Origin: Sphingomonadaceae bacterium
GTDB lineage: Bacteria > Pseudomonadota > Alphaproteobacteria > Sphingomonadales > Sphingomonadaceae
Length of the DNA stretch: 37,977 nt
NCBI GenBank assembly: GCA_025356175.1
Contig: JANXUP010000144.1
Span: forward strand, 1 to 37,977
Reading direction: 5' to 3'
The position numbers and the translations under genes were made by a program. Every line of letters starts with the position of its first letter. Positions within the stretch are counted from its first letter, which is position 1. This document shows, piece by piece, positions 21,141-29,913 of this stretch. The notes below the pieces were generated by a model. It did no database searches. It worked only from the letters and a program-made list of their open reading frames with translations, and had not been told where the DNA came from.

Positions 21141-21344
21141 ATGACCCGCCTCTCCTCGACCTTCGCCCGCGGCCCAGCCCTCGTCACCTTCATCACCGGC
21201 GGCGACGGGCCGACCGATGCGATTGCGGCGGTAAAGAAGATCGCGCCGACCATGGACATGGACCAGATCATTTTGGTCAACCTGTGCGGGCGGGGAGACA
21301 AGGACATCTTCGCCGTCGCGGAGCATTTGGGTGTGGAGTTGTGA
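21141..21344 (+). pseudogene. Chimeric mini-ORF: trpA 5' end fused to trpB 3' end
   Basis: [25 protein letters not shown] (resembles TrpA N-terminus [25 protein letters not shown]) joined in frame to [41 protein letters not shown] (38/41 identical to resident TrpB C-terminus). Confidence 0.93.
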
Positions 21345-21604
21345 GTACGCGCTTGCCAAATTCTGCGATCACGCTCCTAGTTGCGATCCTTGGGGTGCTT
21401 GGTGGGTGCTCCAATCCGGTCAGCGACGCCAAAGAGCGGTATGAGATCGTCCAACGGACGGGCGATAAGCAGGAAATTTGCGCTAAGAGCAGAGAGCTAG
21501 CCGAGGCATACCTGAATCAAAAAGACGAAGAGGGCTACAAAGATCAGAAGCTAACGGCGGCCATAGAATGTCAAAGCGCTGAACTAGAACGGCGAGGCAG
21601 CTAA
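21341..21604 (+). CDS. Small putative lipoprotein
   Basis: [87 protein letters not shown]; lipobox LGGC; GTG overlaps preceding stop (GTGA); stop directly abuts trpA ATG. Confidence 0.72.
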   Translation: MSTRLPNSAITLLVAILGVLGGCSNPVSDAKERYEIVQRTGDKQEICAKSRELAEAYLNQKDEEGYKDQKLTAAIECQSAELERRGS

Positions 21605-22381
21605 ATGACCCGCCTCTCCACCGCCTTTTCCCGCGGCCCCGCGCTCATTACCTTTATCACTGGCGGAGATGGCCCAACGGCTGACATCCTCGACGCGCTA
21701 GTCACGGGCGGCGCGGATGTGATCGAGTTGGGGATGCCGTTCACCGATCCGATGGCTGATGGCCCGGCGATCCAGCAGGCCAACCTGCGCAGTCTGGGTG
21801 CGGGCACCACCACCGCCGAGATCTTCCGCATCGCCGCCGCCTTCCGCGCGCGCCACCCGGAAGTGCCGCTGGTTCTGATGGGCTATGCCAATCCGATGAT
21901 CACGCGCGGGGCCGAGTGGTTCGCTGACCAGTGCCAGCAGTCCGGGGTCGACGGGGTAATCTGCGTCGATATCCCGCCCGAGGAAGACCCCGAACTCGGC
22001 CCGGCCTTGCGCGGAGCGGGCGTCGCGCTGATCCGCCTCGCCACCCCGACCACCGATGCGGCGCGGTTGCCCGCCGTGCTCGATGGCTCGTCGGGGTTTC
22101 TCTATTACGTCTCTGTCGCCGGGATCACCGGGTTGCAACAGGCCGCGCAAGCGAGCATCGAAGAAGCCGTGGCGCGGATCAAGGCCAGCGCGACAATCCC
22201 CGTCGTGGTCGGCTTCGGGGTGCGCACGCCCGAACAAGCCGCCGCGATTGCCAAGGTGGCGGACGGCGTAGTGGTCGGCTCCGCCCTGGTCGAACTGGTG
22301 GCCCAGCACGGCGCGAATGCGGCAGGTCCGGTGCGCGATCTGACGGCTGCGCTCGCCGATGCGGTCCACAGCGCCAGGTAA
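21605..22381 (+). CDS. trpA: Tryptophan synthase alpha subunit
   Basis: [75 protein letters not shown]. Confidence 0.97.
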   Translation: MTRLSTAFSRGPALITFITGGDGPTADILDALVTGGADVIELGMPFTDPMADGPAIQQANLRSLGAGTTTAEIFRIAAAFRARHPEVPLVLMGYANPMITRGAEWFADQCQQSGVDGVICVDIPPEEDPELGPALRGAGVALIRLATPTTDAARLPAVLDGSSGFLYYVSVAGITGLQQAAQASIEEAVARIKASATIPVVVGFGVRTPEQAAAIAKVADGVVVGSALVELVAQHGANAAGPVRDLTAALADAVHSAR

Positions 22382-22541
22382 GCGCACAGTGCGGCCTGGC
22401 ATTGTCCTACTTCACCCAAATGTGCCATGAGGCGCCGATGACTTCACACGCGACATTTTCCGCCCGCCGTTTGCAACCCGGCAAAAGCGACAGATTTTTA
22501 TTGCTCTGGACTGTGGTCCAAGCGGTCCACGCAGGTGCGGC

Positions 22542-23402
22542 ATGAGCTGGATTGACCGTGTCCGCAAAGCGTTGCCCTTTCAGGACAAGCGCGACACCCC
22601 CGACAACCTATGGACCAGCTGCCCTTCGTGCAAGGAAATGCTGTTCACCAAGGAATACGAGGAAAACCTAAGCGTCTGTCCGCGCTGTGACCATCATGGC
22701 CGGATCGGGGCTGATGCGCGGTTTGCGCAGTTGCTCGATCAGGGCTTCGAAGTGCTTGAGACGCCACGCGTCAAGGAAGACCCGCTCAAGTTCCGCGACC
22801 AGAAGAAATACCCCGACCGGCTCAAGGCAGCGCGCCTCGCAGTTGCCGGGCATGGGCCGCACCCCGATGCGCTGACCAATGCGCTCGGCGCGATCGAAGG
22901 GCACAAATGCGTGCTCGGCGTGCAGGACTTTGGCTTCATGGGCGGATCGATGGGCATGGCGGTGGGCCAGACCTTCGTTGCCGGGGCCGACCGCGCGATC
23001 AAGGAGAAGGTCCCTTACGTGATCTGTACCGCCGCGGGCGGCGCGCGGATGCAGGAAGGTATTCTCAGCCTGATGCAGATGCCCAAAGCGACTGTGGCGA
23101 TCAGCCGCCTCAAGCGCGCCGGGCTGCCCTACATCGTGGTGCTGACCGATCCGACCACCGGCGGGGTCACCGCCAGCTATGCCATGCTCGGTGACATCCA
23201 GATTGCCGAACCGGGTTGCCTGATCGGCTTTGCCGGCCAGCGGGTGATCCAGGACACGATCCGCGAGAAACTGCCCGAAGGCTTTCAGAGGGCGGAATAT
23301 CTGCTCGAACACGGCATGATCGACATGGTCACACATCGCCACAAGCTGCGCGATACGCTAGCGAGCGTGCTTGATTATCTGGGCGCAAAGGCGGCGGCGT
23401 GA
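22542..23402 (+). CDS. accD: Acetyl-CoA carboxylase carboxyltransferase subunit beta
   Basis: Zn-ribbon [29 protein letters not shown]; carboxyltransferase core [33 protein letters not shown]. Confidence 0.97.
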   Translation: MSWIDRVRKALPFQDKRDTPDNLWTSCPSCKEMLFTKEYEENLSVCPRCDHHGRIGADARFAQLLDQGFEVLETPRVKEDPLKFRDQKKYPDRLKAARLAVAGHGPHPDALTNALGAIEGHKCVLGVQDFGFMGGSMGMAVGQTFVAGADRAIKEKVPYVICTAAGGARMQEGILSLMQMPKATVAISRLKRAGLPYIVVLTDPTTGGVTASYAMLGDIQIAEPGCLIGFAGQRVIQDTIREKLPEGFQRAEYLLEHGMIDMVTHRHKLRDTLASVLDYLGAKAAA

Positions 23403-23410
23403 ACATGCTG

Positions 23411-23544
23411 ATCCTCCCCGGAACGGGGAGGTACCCCGCAGGGGCGGTGGGGTCAGGACCTCTCCGCAAACACAGAGCTTGGCTGCTAGCAACCGATCCC
23501 TCCGTCACCTCTTCGGGGTGCCACGTCCCCGTTCCGGGGAGGAT
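23411..23544. repeat. MITE-like element with perfect 19-bp terminal inverted repeats (family B)
   Basis: atcctccccggaacgggga at 23411-23429 and exact reverse complement tccccgttccggggaggat at 23526-23544. Confidence 0.85.
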
Positions 23545-23547
23545 TTG

Positions 23548-24882
23548 GTGAAAGACATCGCCACCTCCAGTTCGCCTGCAGTCCAGGCCCAGCTCGACCG
23601 CCTTGCCGCGTTGAGCCTGCCGCAAGGCCGGTTCGGGCTGGAAACCATCCACGCACTACTCGACCGGCTGGGCAACCCGCAGCGCGATCTGCCCCCCACT
23701 TTCCATGTCGCCGGGACCAACGGCAAAGGCTCTACCTGCGCCTTCTTGCGCGCCATGCTCGAAGCGCAGGGCCTTCGCGTCCACGCCGCGACCAAACCGC
23801 ATCTGGTGCGCTACAACGAGCGCATCCGTATCGCGGGGAAGCTGATCGAGGATGACCATTTGGCGGCGCTCCTCAAGGAAGTTCTTGATGCAGGCGAAGA
23901 CCTTGGCCCAAGTTTCTTCGAAGTCACTGCAGCTGCAACCTTCCTCGCCTTCCACCGCGAACCAGCTGACGTCTGCATCATCGAGGTGGGACTGGGCGGC
24001 CGGTTCGATGCGACCAATGTGCTCGATGGCCAAGCCGCTTGCGGGATTGCTTCACTGGGGATCGATCACGAAGGCTTCCTGCTGGTGCCCGAAGAAGGTG
24101 TGCCGCAGGACCCGCTGTGCCGCATCGCATTCGAGAAGACCGGGATCGCCCGCCCCGGCGTGCCGCTGGTGACGCAGGCTTATCGCCCCGACATGACCCG
24201 CACGATCATCGAGCACGCCATGCTGGTGGGTGCAAGGACTGCCATCCGCGATCTGGATTGGTTTGCCAAGGTGGGCGATGGGATCGCTTACCGGGACCGT
24301 CACGGAACACTCGACCTGCCTGTGCCTGCACTTATCGGAGCGCATCAAGCGGACAATGCTGCACTGGCAGTGGCGATGCTGCGGCACCAGTCTCAGGTCG
24401 AAGTTTCGCCCGAGGCGATGGCGCAGGGTATTCACTCTGCGCGATGGCCGGCGCGGTTGCAAACGCTCGGCCCCGGTCCGTTCACCGCGCTGTTCCCCGG
24501 CAAAACGGTGTTGCTCGACGGCGCGCATAACCACGCCGCAGCAGTGGCATTGGCCGAGGCGATGAAGCCATATGCGCCATACGATCTGATCTTCGGCCTG
24601 CTGGGCAACCGCAGGGTATCCGACGTGCTGTTCCCGCTCGCCCCGGGGGTGCGCAAGGCCTACGTGGTGCCGCTATACGGCCACGATCATCATGATCCAC
24701 GCGATATCGCGGCCTTTGCCCAGTCCAAAGCCAGCCCGCGCCATTGTTATCCCGCGTTTACGCTTGAACAAGCAGCAGGGTGGCTCGGTGCAGATCCGAA
24801 CGGTGCCGACACCGTCCTCATCGCCGGCTCGCTTTACCTCGCGGGCGAAGTGTTGCGGCTCAACCGGGAAGTGCCGGACTGA
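23548..24882 (+). CDS. folC: Bifunctional folylpolyglutamate synthase/dihydrofolate synthase
   Basis: FHVAGTNGKGSTCAFLRAMLEAQGLRVHAATKPHLVRYNERI; LDGAHNHAAAVALAEAM; GTG start 23548 after the element. Confidence 0.95.
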   Translation: MKDIATSSSPAVQAQLDRLAALSLPQGRFGLETIHALLDRLGNPQRDLPPTFHVAGTNGKGSTCAFLRAMLEAQGLRVHAATKPHLVRYNERIRIAGKLIEDDHLAALLKEVLDAGEDLGPSFFEVTAAATFLAFHREPADVCIIEVGLGGRFDATNVLDGQAACGIASLGIDHEGFLLVPEEGVPQDPLCRIAFEKTGIARPGVPLVTQAYRPDMTRTIIEHAMLVGARTAIRDLDWFAKVGDGIAYRDRHGTLDLPVPALIGAHQADNAALAVAMLRHQSQVEVSPEAMAQGIHSARWPARLQTLGPGPFTALFPGKTVLLDGAHNHAAAVALAEAMKPYAPYDLIFGLLGNRRVSDVLFPLAPGVRKAYVVPLYGHDHHDPRDIAAFAQSKASPRHCYPAFTLEQAAGWLGADPNGADTVLIAGSLYLAGEVLRLNREVPD

Positions 24883-26560
24883 CCTTGCGCTCCTGATGCG
24901 CGACCCGTGCCCATTCGATCAGCACGAAGGTCACCGAAACCACCGCCGTCAATGCAGTCCAGCGGAACACTGCGGGATAGCCGTATTGCTGGAACGCCTC
25001 GCCGGTCCAGCCCCGCCCGAGCGTGCCGACCAGCGAAACCAGCGAGCCGAGTAACGCATACTGGATCGCGCCATACTGTTTGCTGACGATGCTCGAAACG
25101 TAAGCGACGAAGGCGGTCAGCGCGAGGCCGGTGACGATGTTCTCGTAGCAGATCGCCAGCAGCAGCCGCACGATCCGTTCATCCGAACCGAACCAACCGG
25201 CCAAGACATCGAGCCGCAGCAGGTGCGAGAAGGTATCAAGTCCCGCCCCGCCTTCCGCCAGGTCGGCGTACAGGAAATTGCCCAGCGGCGGCAGGATCGC
25301 GCCCATCAGGATCGTCGGAAAGCGGCCCAGCTTGGCGAAAAAATATCCACCGAGGCTGATCCCGGCCATGGTCATGAAGATGCCGAAGACCTTGGAGGCA
25401 AACGCCACTTCGTCCTTCGTATACTTCATTTCCTGGAGGTAGAACGGGTAAGCGAAGCTGGCCCAGATATTGTAGCAGATCGCGTAAGTCAGGATGAACC
25501 CAATCACGCTCAGCACCCCCCAGCGCAACCGCCCTGACAGCTCACCCAGCGGCGCGACTAGCGCGGAGTAGAGGTGGTTGGTTGCGGTGCGGACGGGGTG
25601 ATGGGTGTCGTCATGCGCGCTCAACACATAACTGGAACGACTGCCCATCCAGTTGGTCAACGCGGCCACGCCGAGCGGAACCAGCACCGTCGCAAAGATG
25701 ATCCAGGGGCCATAATGCTTGGTGAAATCGCCCGCCGATGGTGGCGGCGTGCCAGCAGGCGCAGCGCCTGCCGCGAGCATTCCGATCATGAAATTGACGA
25801 TGATGGAAATCGCCCACAGCCAGCTCAACCCGACGATGATCAGCGCTATCGAGCGGTAGCGCGGCAACAGCGCGCCGGGTTCTGCAAGAACGCCGTGCAG
25901 CTTGCCCGGATCGGGTCGCGGGCTGTCAGGCGCGCGCAGGGTTACGCCCAGCGCGGTCAGCAGCAGCACTCCGCCCATCACCAGATAGACCACCGGCCAT
26001 GCCATCGTGCTCGCCATGACCAGCGCCACCGCGCCGCCAACAATCGAGGCGGTGCGATAGCCGAACTGGTTGAGCGCCGAGAGCAGTTCGATCGGGGCAG
26101 CTTCATCGGCCTGATCGATCCGCCAGCCGTCGATTGCAATGTCCTGCGTGGCCGAAGCAATCGCGCCGATGAAGGCGACCAGCGCGAACCGCCCGATTGC
26201 ACCGGTCGGATCGGTCAAGCCAAGCACCACGAAGGACAGCACCAGGATCGCCTGGCATAACAGGATCCAGCTCTTGCGGCGGCCCAGCGCCTCCAGCCCG
26301 GGCAGCTTGACCCGGTCGACAATCGGCGACCACAGGAACTTGAACGAATAGGCGAGCCCGATCCATGACAGCACGCCGATGGTCGCAAGGTTCACCCCGA
26401 CCTCGCCCAGCCAGGCGTTGAGCGTGCCGACCAGCAAAGCAAACGGCAGGCCCGAGGCAAAGCCGAACCCCAGCATCGTCGCGGCCTTGCGGTTGCCCAC
26501 TGCTGCGGCGAGCAGTTTCAGCCCTTTTGGCCGTACCTTCGGTGCTGCTTCGTCGGCCAT
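24860..26560 (-). CDS. AmpG-family MFS transporter (muropeptide permease-like)
   Basis: GFASGLPFALLVGTLNAWLGEVGVNLATIGVLSWIGLAYSFKFLWSPIVDRVKLPGLEALGRRKSWILLCQ: AmpG family signature; start MADEAAPK. Confidence 0.88.
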   Translation of the reverse strand: MADEAAPKVRPKGLKLLAAAVGNRKAATMLGFGFASGLPFALLVGTLNAWLGEVGVNLATIGVLSWIGLAYSFKFLWSPIVDRVKLPGLEALGRRKSWILLCQAILVLSFVVLGLTDPTGAIGRFALVAFIGAIASATQDIAIDGWRIDQADEAAPIELLSALNQFGYRTASIVGGAVALVMASTMAWPVVYLVMGGVLLLTALGVTLRAPDSPRPDPGKLHGVLAEPGALLPRYRSIALIIVGLSWLWAISIIVNFMIGMLAAGAAPAGTPPPSAGDFTKHYGPWIIFATVLVPLGVAALTNWMGSRSSYVLSAHDDTHHPVRTATNHLYSALVAPLGELSGRLRWGVLSVIGFILTYAICYNIWASFAYPFYLQEMKYTKDEVAFASKVFGIFMTMAGISLGGYFFAKLGRFPTILMGAILPPLGNFLYADLAEGGAGLDTFSHLLRLDVLAGWFGSDERIVRLLLAICYENIVTGLALTAFVAYVSSIVSKQYGAIQYALLGSLVSLVGTLGRGWTGEAFQQYGYPAVFRWTALTAVVSVTFVLIEWARVAHQERKVSPALPG

Positions 26561-26620
26561 TGTGTCCCTCACGCAAATTTTTGGCGAGACTAGCGAACAA
26601 ACGCGCTATGACCAGTCCCG

Positions 26621-27790
26621 ATGGATCGCGCGACGACTTTGTCCGGCAACCCGCCAGCACTTGGCCCGACCCCCGGCCAGCTAGAGCTCGCCCGGCTGAT
26701 TTCTGCGGGCGAGGCCCGACCCAATCGCGGGATAACCACAGTACCTGCAGCGGTTTACACCGATCCCGCGCATTGGCAGCGCGAGGCCGAGCTGCTGTTC
26801 GCGCGCGCGCCGCAAGTGCTGTGCCCCTCGGCCTTGCTGCCCGGCAATAACATGGCCGTGCCGCACGATGCCGCCGGAAGGCCACTGCTGATCACCCGCG
26901 ACGATGCGGGTACGGTGCATGTCTTCATGAATGTCTGCCGCCACCGCGGCACCCGGCTGGTCGAAGGGCAGGAGGTGCACTGCTCCAAACGGCTGACCTG
27001 TCCTTATCATGCCTGGACCTACGCCACCGACGGCCGCCTGCTCGCCCTGCCCCGGCCCGAGACTTTCCCCGGTCTCGACAAGAGCGCGAACGGTCTGGTC
27101 GAATTGCCCAGCTGCGAAGCGGGCGGGATGATCTGGTACGCCAACGGGCCCGGTGCCGATTTTGGCTTCGCGCGTCAGCTTGGCGACGATTTCGACCGGT
27201 TCGAAATGCGCGGCCTCCACCTGTTCGAACGGCGTACCCACAGCGTCGCTTCCAACTGGAAGCTGATCATGGACGCGTTCCTCGAAAGCTACCACGTCAC
27301 CCGGCTCCACGCCGCCACAATCGGGCCGTTCTTCAAGGACGGGGTGTCGAGCGGCGACCAGATCGGCCCGCACCAGCGCAGTCTGGTCTGCCGCGCCGAG
27401 GAACTGGACGGGGTGGACTTCACCCAGATGGCCGAATTGCGGCGCGTCGGGACTTTTGCCTACCAGTTGTTCCCGGCGACTGTGGTGGTGGTCAGCCCCG
27501 ATTACATCAACGTGATGGCGCTGTGGCCGCAGGCGCATGACCAGACGCTGGTCGAAGATTTCATGCTGATCCCTGAGGCGCCGCGAGACGAAAAAGCACA
27601 GCGCCATTGGCAGCGCAGTTGGGACTTGCTCGACGGCGGGGTCTTTGCTGGCGAGGACTTCCGCGCCGCCGAACTTGGCCAGCAGGGGTTGAGCACTGGC
27701 GTGGTCCCCGACCTGATGCTGGGCACGCTCGAAAGCGGGATCCGGCGCTTCCACGAAATCCTCGAAGAACAGATGGCCGCTGCCGAATAG
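26621..27790 (+). CDS. Rieske [2Fe-2S] aromatic ring-hydroxylating dioxygenase alpha subunit-like protein
   Basis: Rieske motif [11 protein letters not shown] ... CPYHAWTY; mononuclear iron region [19 protein letters not shown]. Confidence 0.9.
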   Translation: MDRATTLSGNPPALGPTPGQLELARLISAGEARPNRGITTVPAAVYTDPAHWQREAELLFARAPQVLCPSALLPGNNMAVPHDAAGRPLLITRDDAGTVHVFMNVCRHRGTRLVEGQEVHCSKRLTCPYHAWTYATDGRLLALPRPETFPGLDKSANGLVELPSCEAGGMIWYANGPGADFGFARQLGDDFDRFEMRGLHLFERRTHSVASNWKLIMDAFLESYHVTRLHAATIGPFFKDGVSSGDQIGPHQRSLVCRAEELDGVDFTQMAELRRVGTFAYQLFPATVVVVSPDYINVMALWPQAHDQTLVEDFMLIPEAPRDEKAQRHWQRSWDLLDGGVFAGEDFRAAELGQQGLSTGVVPDLMLGTLESGIRRFHEILEEQMAAAE

Positions 27791-27934
27791 GTCCTCTCCA
27801 TTTTCACCAAGTGCAAATGGGGAGGTGGCAGACGCGAAACGACTGACGGAGGGGTATCCGGGCGAGCGTCGATACCCCTCCGTCTCGCCTGCGGCGATCC
27901 ACCTCCCCATTTGGCTACGCAAAATGGAGAGGAC
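27791..27934. repeat. MITE-like palindromic element with nested inverted repeats
   Basis: gtcctctccatttt ... aaaatggagaggac perfect outer repeat; inner gacggaggggtatc (27845) / gataccc ctccgtc (27871-27884) perfect. Confidence 0.85.
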
Positions 27935-27978
27935 TAAGGCAGGGTGACCTTTGCGCGTGATGCCGCTAAGGCGCGGCG

Positions 27979-28803
27979 ATGACAAATTCCGAAACTCCCC
28001 GCGCCGGTGATCGCATTGCCAAGCTCCTTGCCCGCGCCGGCATCGCCAGCCGCCGGGAAGTCGAGCGGATGATCGCAGACGGCCGCGTCAAGCTGGGCGA
28101 GGACGTGCTGACAACGCCCAACACTGTGCTCACCAGCTTGAAGGGCGTGACGGTTGACGGCAAGCCGGTGAAGGCACCCGAAGCCGTAAAGCTTTACGCC
28201 TTCAACAAGCCCCCCGGACTGATCACTGCCGAGCGCGATCCGGCGGGGCGACCGACGATCTATACCGCGCTGCGCAATGCCATGCCCGAGGGCGCTGGCC
28301 GGGTGATGCCAATCGGGCGGCTCGATTTCAACACCGAAGGGCTGCTGCTCCTCACTAACGACGGCGGTCTGAAGCGGGCGATGGAACTGCCCAGCACCGG
28401 CGTCCCGCGCACCTACCGCGCGCGCACTTTCGGCGACATCACCCAGAACGAGCTTGAGGCGCTGTCCGAAGGGATCGAGATCGACGGAATGCGCTACGGC
28501 AATATCAACGCCAATATCGAGCGCAGCACGGGCCGCAACCGCTGGATCGAAATGACCATCACTGAGGGCAAGAACCGCGAAGTGCGCCGGGTGCTGGAGC
28601 ATCTCGGGCTTGAGGTCAGCCGCCTGATCCGTACCGCTTACGGACCCTTTCGCTTGCTCGATCTTCCGCGCGGCATGGCGGTCGAACTGCGCGAGGCCGA
28701 AGTCGAGAAGTTCATCGCGACGCTCAAGCTGCCCGGTGCCAAGACCGAGGTCAAAAGTCCGCAAGACCACGCGCGCGACCGCGTCATGCGGAGCAAGCGC
28801 TGA
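27979..28803 (+). CDS. rluB: 23S rRNA pseudouridine synthase (RluB/RsuA family)
   Basis: S4 domain RIAKLLARAGIASRREVERMIADGRV; catalytic motif MPIGRLDFNTEGLLLLTNDG. Confidence 0.9.
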   Translation: MTNSETPRAGDRIAKLLARAGIASRREVERMIADGRVKLGEDVLTTPNTVLTSLKGVTVDGKPVKAPEAVKLYAFNKPPGLITAERDPAGRPTIYTALRNAMPEGAGRVMPIGRLDFNTEGLLLLTNDGGLKRAMELPSTGVPRTYRARTFGDITQNELEALSEGIEIDGMRYGNINANIERSTGRNRWIEMTITEGKNREVRRVLEHLGLEVSRLIRTAYGPFRLLDLPRGMAVELREAEVEKFIATLKLPGAKTEVKSPQDHARDRVMRSKR

Positions 28804-29354
28804 TGCGGATTGTTGCGGGGCAGTGGCGCGGCCGCAAACTGCTCGCGCCACCCGGTGAGACCACCCGGCCCACGTCTGACCGGACCCGTGAGACCTTGTT
28901 TTCGATGCTGGTCAGCCGGCTCGGTTCGTTCGAGGCGCTGAAGGTCGCGGACTTGTTTGCCGGCTCGGGCGCGCTGGGAATCGAAGCCTTGTCGCGCGGC
29001 GCGGGGACCTGCCTGTTTGTCGAAACGGATGCGGCGGCGCTGCGCGCGCTACGCAGCAATATCGCCAATCTGCAGGCCGCACCGCAAACCGATGTCCGCG
29101 CCGCGTCAGTGCTGGCCCTCGGCCCGGCGCCTGCCCCGCTTGATCTGATCCTGCTCGATCCGCCCTATGGTTCCGGCGCGGGGGTGGTGGCGCTTGAAAA
29201 GCTGCAACGGCTCGGCTGGATCGGTCCCGCGACCTGGATCAGTCTTGAGACTGCACTGAAGGAAGACGCCAAGGTCAAAGGCCTTGAAATAGATTCCGAG
29301 CGCAAGGTCGGCAAGGCCCGGATTACGCTGCTGCGGCTTGCGCCCTCAGCTTGA
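28803..29354 (+). CDS. rsmD: 16S rRNA (guanine(966)-N(2))-methyltransferase
   Basis: MRIVAGQWRGRKLLAPPGETTRPTSDRTRETLFSML, DLFAGSGALGIEALSRGA, LLDPPYGSG. Confidence 0.96.
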   Translation: MRIVAGQWRGRKLLAPPGETTRPTSDRTRETLFSMLVSRLGSFEALKVADLFAGSGALGIEALSRGAGTCLFVETDAAALRALRSNIANLQAAPQTDVRAASVLALGPAPAPLDLILLDPPYGSGAGVVALEKLQRLGWIGPATWISLETALKEDAKVKGLEIDSERKVGKARITLLRLAPSA

Positions 29355-29412
29355 CCCTGCCGACAAACAGGCGCAGCTTTTCGGGCGGGTCGATTTGAGG
29401 AGAAGCACCGTC

Positions 29413-29913
29413 ATGCTTGCAACGCATAAAGCCCACTTGTTCACCGCCGCTGCGGCACTGGCCCTGGTTACTGGGTGCCATCACAAGCCTGACGCAACCA
29501 AGACCAGCGTCGAGGTCAAGGCCAACATGACCGAGATGGTAGCCGCCTTCGCCGCGCGTGACGCAGACAAGGCAGTGTCGTGGGATGCGCCCGATTTCAC
29601 CGGGATGTTCCATGGCATGGCCGACGTCCACGGCCAGGAAGCCGACCGCGCATTGACCAAGCAACAGGTTGCCGACCCGGCGATGAAATTCTCGGTCAGC
29701 GACGTGATCGTCGATGCGGGCAAGTCAGGCGACCTTGCGGTGTGGCGCGCAAAATACAGCTACACTTACACCGACCCGGCAACGAAACAGCCCAAGACTG
29801 AGGTCGGAAACTGGATCGTCGGGTGGAAGCGCGATGGCGACGGCAAGCTCAAGGAAGCGTGGGGCGTTGTGTCCGATACTCCTTCGGCACCGGCCGCACA
29901 GCCACCCGCCTGA
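29413..29913 (+). CDS. SnoaL/DUF4440-like (NTF2-fold) putative lipoprotein
   Basis: Signal peptide with lipobox LVTGC; AFAARDADKAVSWDAPDFTGMFHGM and C-terminal NWIVGWKRDGDGKLKEAWGVVSDT typical of NTF2-like fold. Confidence 0.7.
   Translation: MLATHKAHLFTAAAALALVTGCHHKPDATKTSVEVKANMTEMVAAFAARDADKAVSWDAPDFTGMFHGMADVHGQEADRALTKQQVADPAMKFSVSDVIVDAGKSGDLAVWRAKYSYTYTDPATKQPKTEVGNWIVGWKRDGDGKLKEAWGVVSDTPSAPAAQPPA

Noticed and set aside
21080-21340. 5' portion of the 174-aa ORF overlapping the chimera
   Set aside because: Out-of-frame translation of the chimera with Arg/His-rich sequence; the lipoprotein start at GTG 21341 is far more plausible.
26681-27985. 434-aa minus ORF opposite the Rieske gene
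   Set aside because: Antisense shadow ORF of a GC-rich gene; runs through the palindromic repeat.
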